5,625 nucleotides of DNA, from NCBI GenBank assembly GCA_015661535.1, contig DQVY01000297.1:1-5625 (forward strand), read 5' to 3'. Shown here piece after piece: positions 4,508 to 5,625 of this stretch. Below the pieces are notes generated by a model. It had not been told where the DNA came from. It did not search any database and saw only the letters and a list, made by a program, of their open reading frames with translations. The stretch comes from Sulfurovum sp. Lineage in GTDB: Bacteria; Campylobacterota; Campylobacteria; Campylobacterales; Sulfurovaceae. Positions within the stretch are counted from its first letter, which is position 1. Each line of letters starts with the position of its first letter. The translations under genes and the position numbers were made by a program.

Positions 4508-5625
4508 ATGGCCTTATTAGAAGACTATAGAGCACATACAGCTGAACGTGCAGAGATAGGTGTACCACCACTCGCATTGACAGCAGAGCAAACAGCAGAA
4601 CTGGTAGAGTTATTAAAAGCAAACCCCGTAGAAGATGCAGAATATGCAATGGAATTATTTAAAAATCATATTCCTGCAGGTGTGGATGATGCTGCATATA
4701 TTAAAGCAGCATTTTTAAATGATATCCTTCAAGGAAAAGCATCTTCAACGCAAATAGATAAAGTATTTGCGACAATTCTTTTAGGAACAATGTTGGGTGG
4801 CTTTAACGTGGCACCTCTAGTTGATGCACTCTCCTCGTCTGATATGACTGTAGCTGAGTCTGCAGCAGGACAACTTAAAAATACTATTCTTGTCTATGAT
4901 GCATTCAATGATGTAAAAGCATTGATGGACCAAGGTAATCCTTTGGCAAAAGAGATCATAGAATCTTGGGCAAATGCTGAATGGTTCTTTAATAAACCAG
5001 AGATGAAAAAAGAGATTACCCTTACGGTGTACAAAATTCCTGGTGAAACAAATACTGATGATTTATCCCCTGCATCTGAAGCATTTACTAGAGCAGATAT
5101 TCCTCTACATGCAAATTCTTTTCTTATCAATAGAATGGATAATCCATTAGATACGATGAAAAAACTTAAAGAAAAAGGTCATCCCCTAGTATATGTTGGT
5201 GATGTTGTAGGTACAGGTTCTTCGAGAAAGTCTGGTATTAACTCACTCCAATGGCATATGGGTGAGGACATTCCTTTTATTCCTGGTAAAAGAACAGGTG
5301 GTGTAGTTATAGGCGATATTATTGCTCCAATTTTCTTTAACACAGCAGAAGATGGTGGATGTATTCCTATCCAAGCACCTACAAAAAATTTAGAAACTGG
5401 TGATGTTATTACAGTTAAGCCATTTGATGGTGTAATTGAAAAAGATGGAAAAGTAGTCTCTGAATTTAAGATAGAGCCAAACACACTTCCAGATGAGATG
5501 AGAGCAGGGGGACGTGTACCACTTATCATTGGTAAAGGTCTTACGGTAAAAGCTAGAGAAGCTTTAGGATTGGACGCTGGTGATATCTTTATGACTCCAG
5601 ATGTTCCTGCTGACAATGGTAAAGG
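4508..5625 (+). CDS. acnB: Aconitate hydratase B, N-terminal part (runs off the right edge)
   Basis: AcnB interconverts citrate and isocitrate through cis-aconitate using a [4Fe-4S] cluster. In Campylobacterota it can serve the oxidative or the reductive TCA cycle. The window holds 372 codons of a protein normally about 860 residues long. The start MALLEDYRAH matches the N-terminus of B-type aconitases. Residues 1 to about 160 are the HEAT-like helical domain found only in the B type, with LLGTMLGGFN at 91-100 and SWANAEWFFN at 153-162. The swivel domain follows, with GETNTDDLSPA at 179-189, GDVVGTGSSRKS at 231-242 (substrate-binding loop) and IAPIFFNTAEDGG at 272-284. RAGGRVPLIIGKGLT at 332-346 is also conserved. 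The iron-sulfur cysteines lie beyond the window. Compared with E. coli, the segment around 205-222 is about a dozen residues shorter. AGGAG six bases upstream supports the ATG. Confidence 0.97.
   Translation, partial: MALLEDYRAHTAERAEIGVPPLALTAEQTAELVELLKANPVEDAEYAMELFKNHIPAGVDDAAYIKAAFLNDILQGKASSTQIDKVFATILLGTMLGGFNVAPLVDALSSSDMTVAESAAGQLKNTILVYDAFNDVKALMDQGNPLAKEIIESWANAEWFFNKPEMKKEITLTVYKIPGETNTDDLSPASEAFTRADIPLHANSFLINRMDNPLDTMKKLKEKGHPLVYVGDVVGTGSSRKSGINSLQWHMGEDIPFIPGKRTGGVVIGDIIAPIFFNTAEDGGCIPIQAPTKNLETGDVITVKPFDGVIEKDGKVVSEFKIEPNTLPDEMRAGGRVPLIIGKGLTVKAREALGLDAGDIFMTPDVPADNGK

Noticed and set aside
4894..5616. Two minus-strand open frames (78 and 145 codons) opposite acnB
   Set aside because: The plus strand reads as AcnB without interruption across this whole stretch, with family motifs throughout; the minus frames are shadows.

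Overview
The window looks like chromosomal DNA from an AT-rich member of the Campylobacterota (former Epsilonproteobacteria), most like the Sulfurovum/Sulfurimonas group. This rests on the ubiX–coaD arrangement typical of that phylum, a compact four-membrane-segment FtsK, a B-type aconitase, and AT-rich sigma70-like promoters with a good -10 and little -35. The genus is an inference; no marker gene settles it.

Left part (1-950, minus strand): a 3'-truncated coaD (coenzyme A synthesis) lies downstream of a complete ubiX (flavin prenyltransferase). The 171-base gap between them holds a 23-codon reading frame. It has a better ribosome binding site than coaD and its stop codon overlaps the coaD start (ATGA), so coaD is probably translated by coupling to it.

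Middle part (951-2074): upstream of ubiX is a palindromic REP-like repeat cluster, with one long inverted repeat (27 of 28 positions matching) plus a truncated third copy. Then comes an orphan gene on the plus strand (1178-1570, 130 aa) that I do not recognise, preceded by a possible six-codon leader frame. A tRNA-Leu(CAA) on the minus strand follows. The stretches on either side of the tRNA hold only promoter-like sites, two small inverted repeats and a possible 40-codon gene remnant.

Right part (2075-5625, plus strand): complete ftsK (DNA translocase for chromosome segregation) starts at TTG behind an extended -10 promoter. After a 159-base gap comes acnB (aconitate hydratase B), cut by the window end after 372 codons.

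The genes are core housekeeping functions: CoA synthesis, prenylated-FMN cofactor (probably serving menaquinone synthesis in this phylum), leucine tRNA, chromosome segregation and the TCA or reverse TCA cycle. They do not form one pathway. I see no defence system, CRISPR array, intact mobile element or prophage. The points most worth a second look are the coupled mini-ORF before coaD, the REP-like cluster and the orphan gene.
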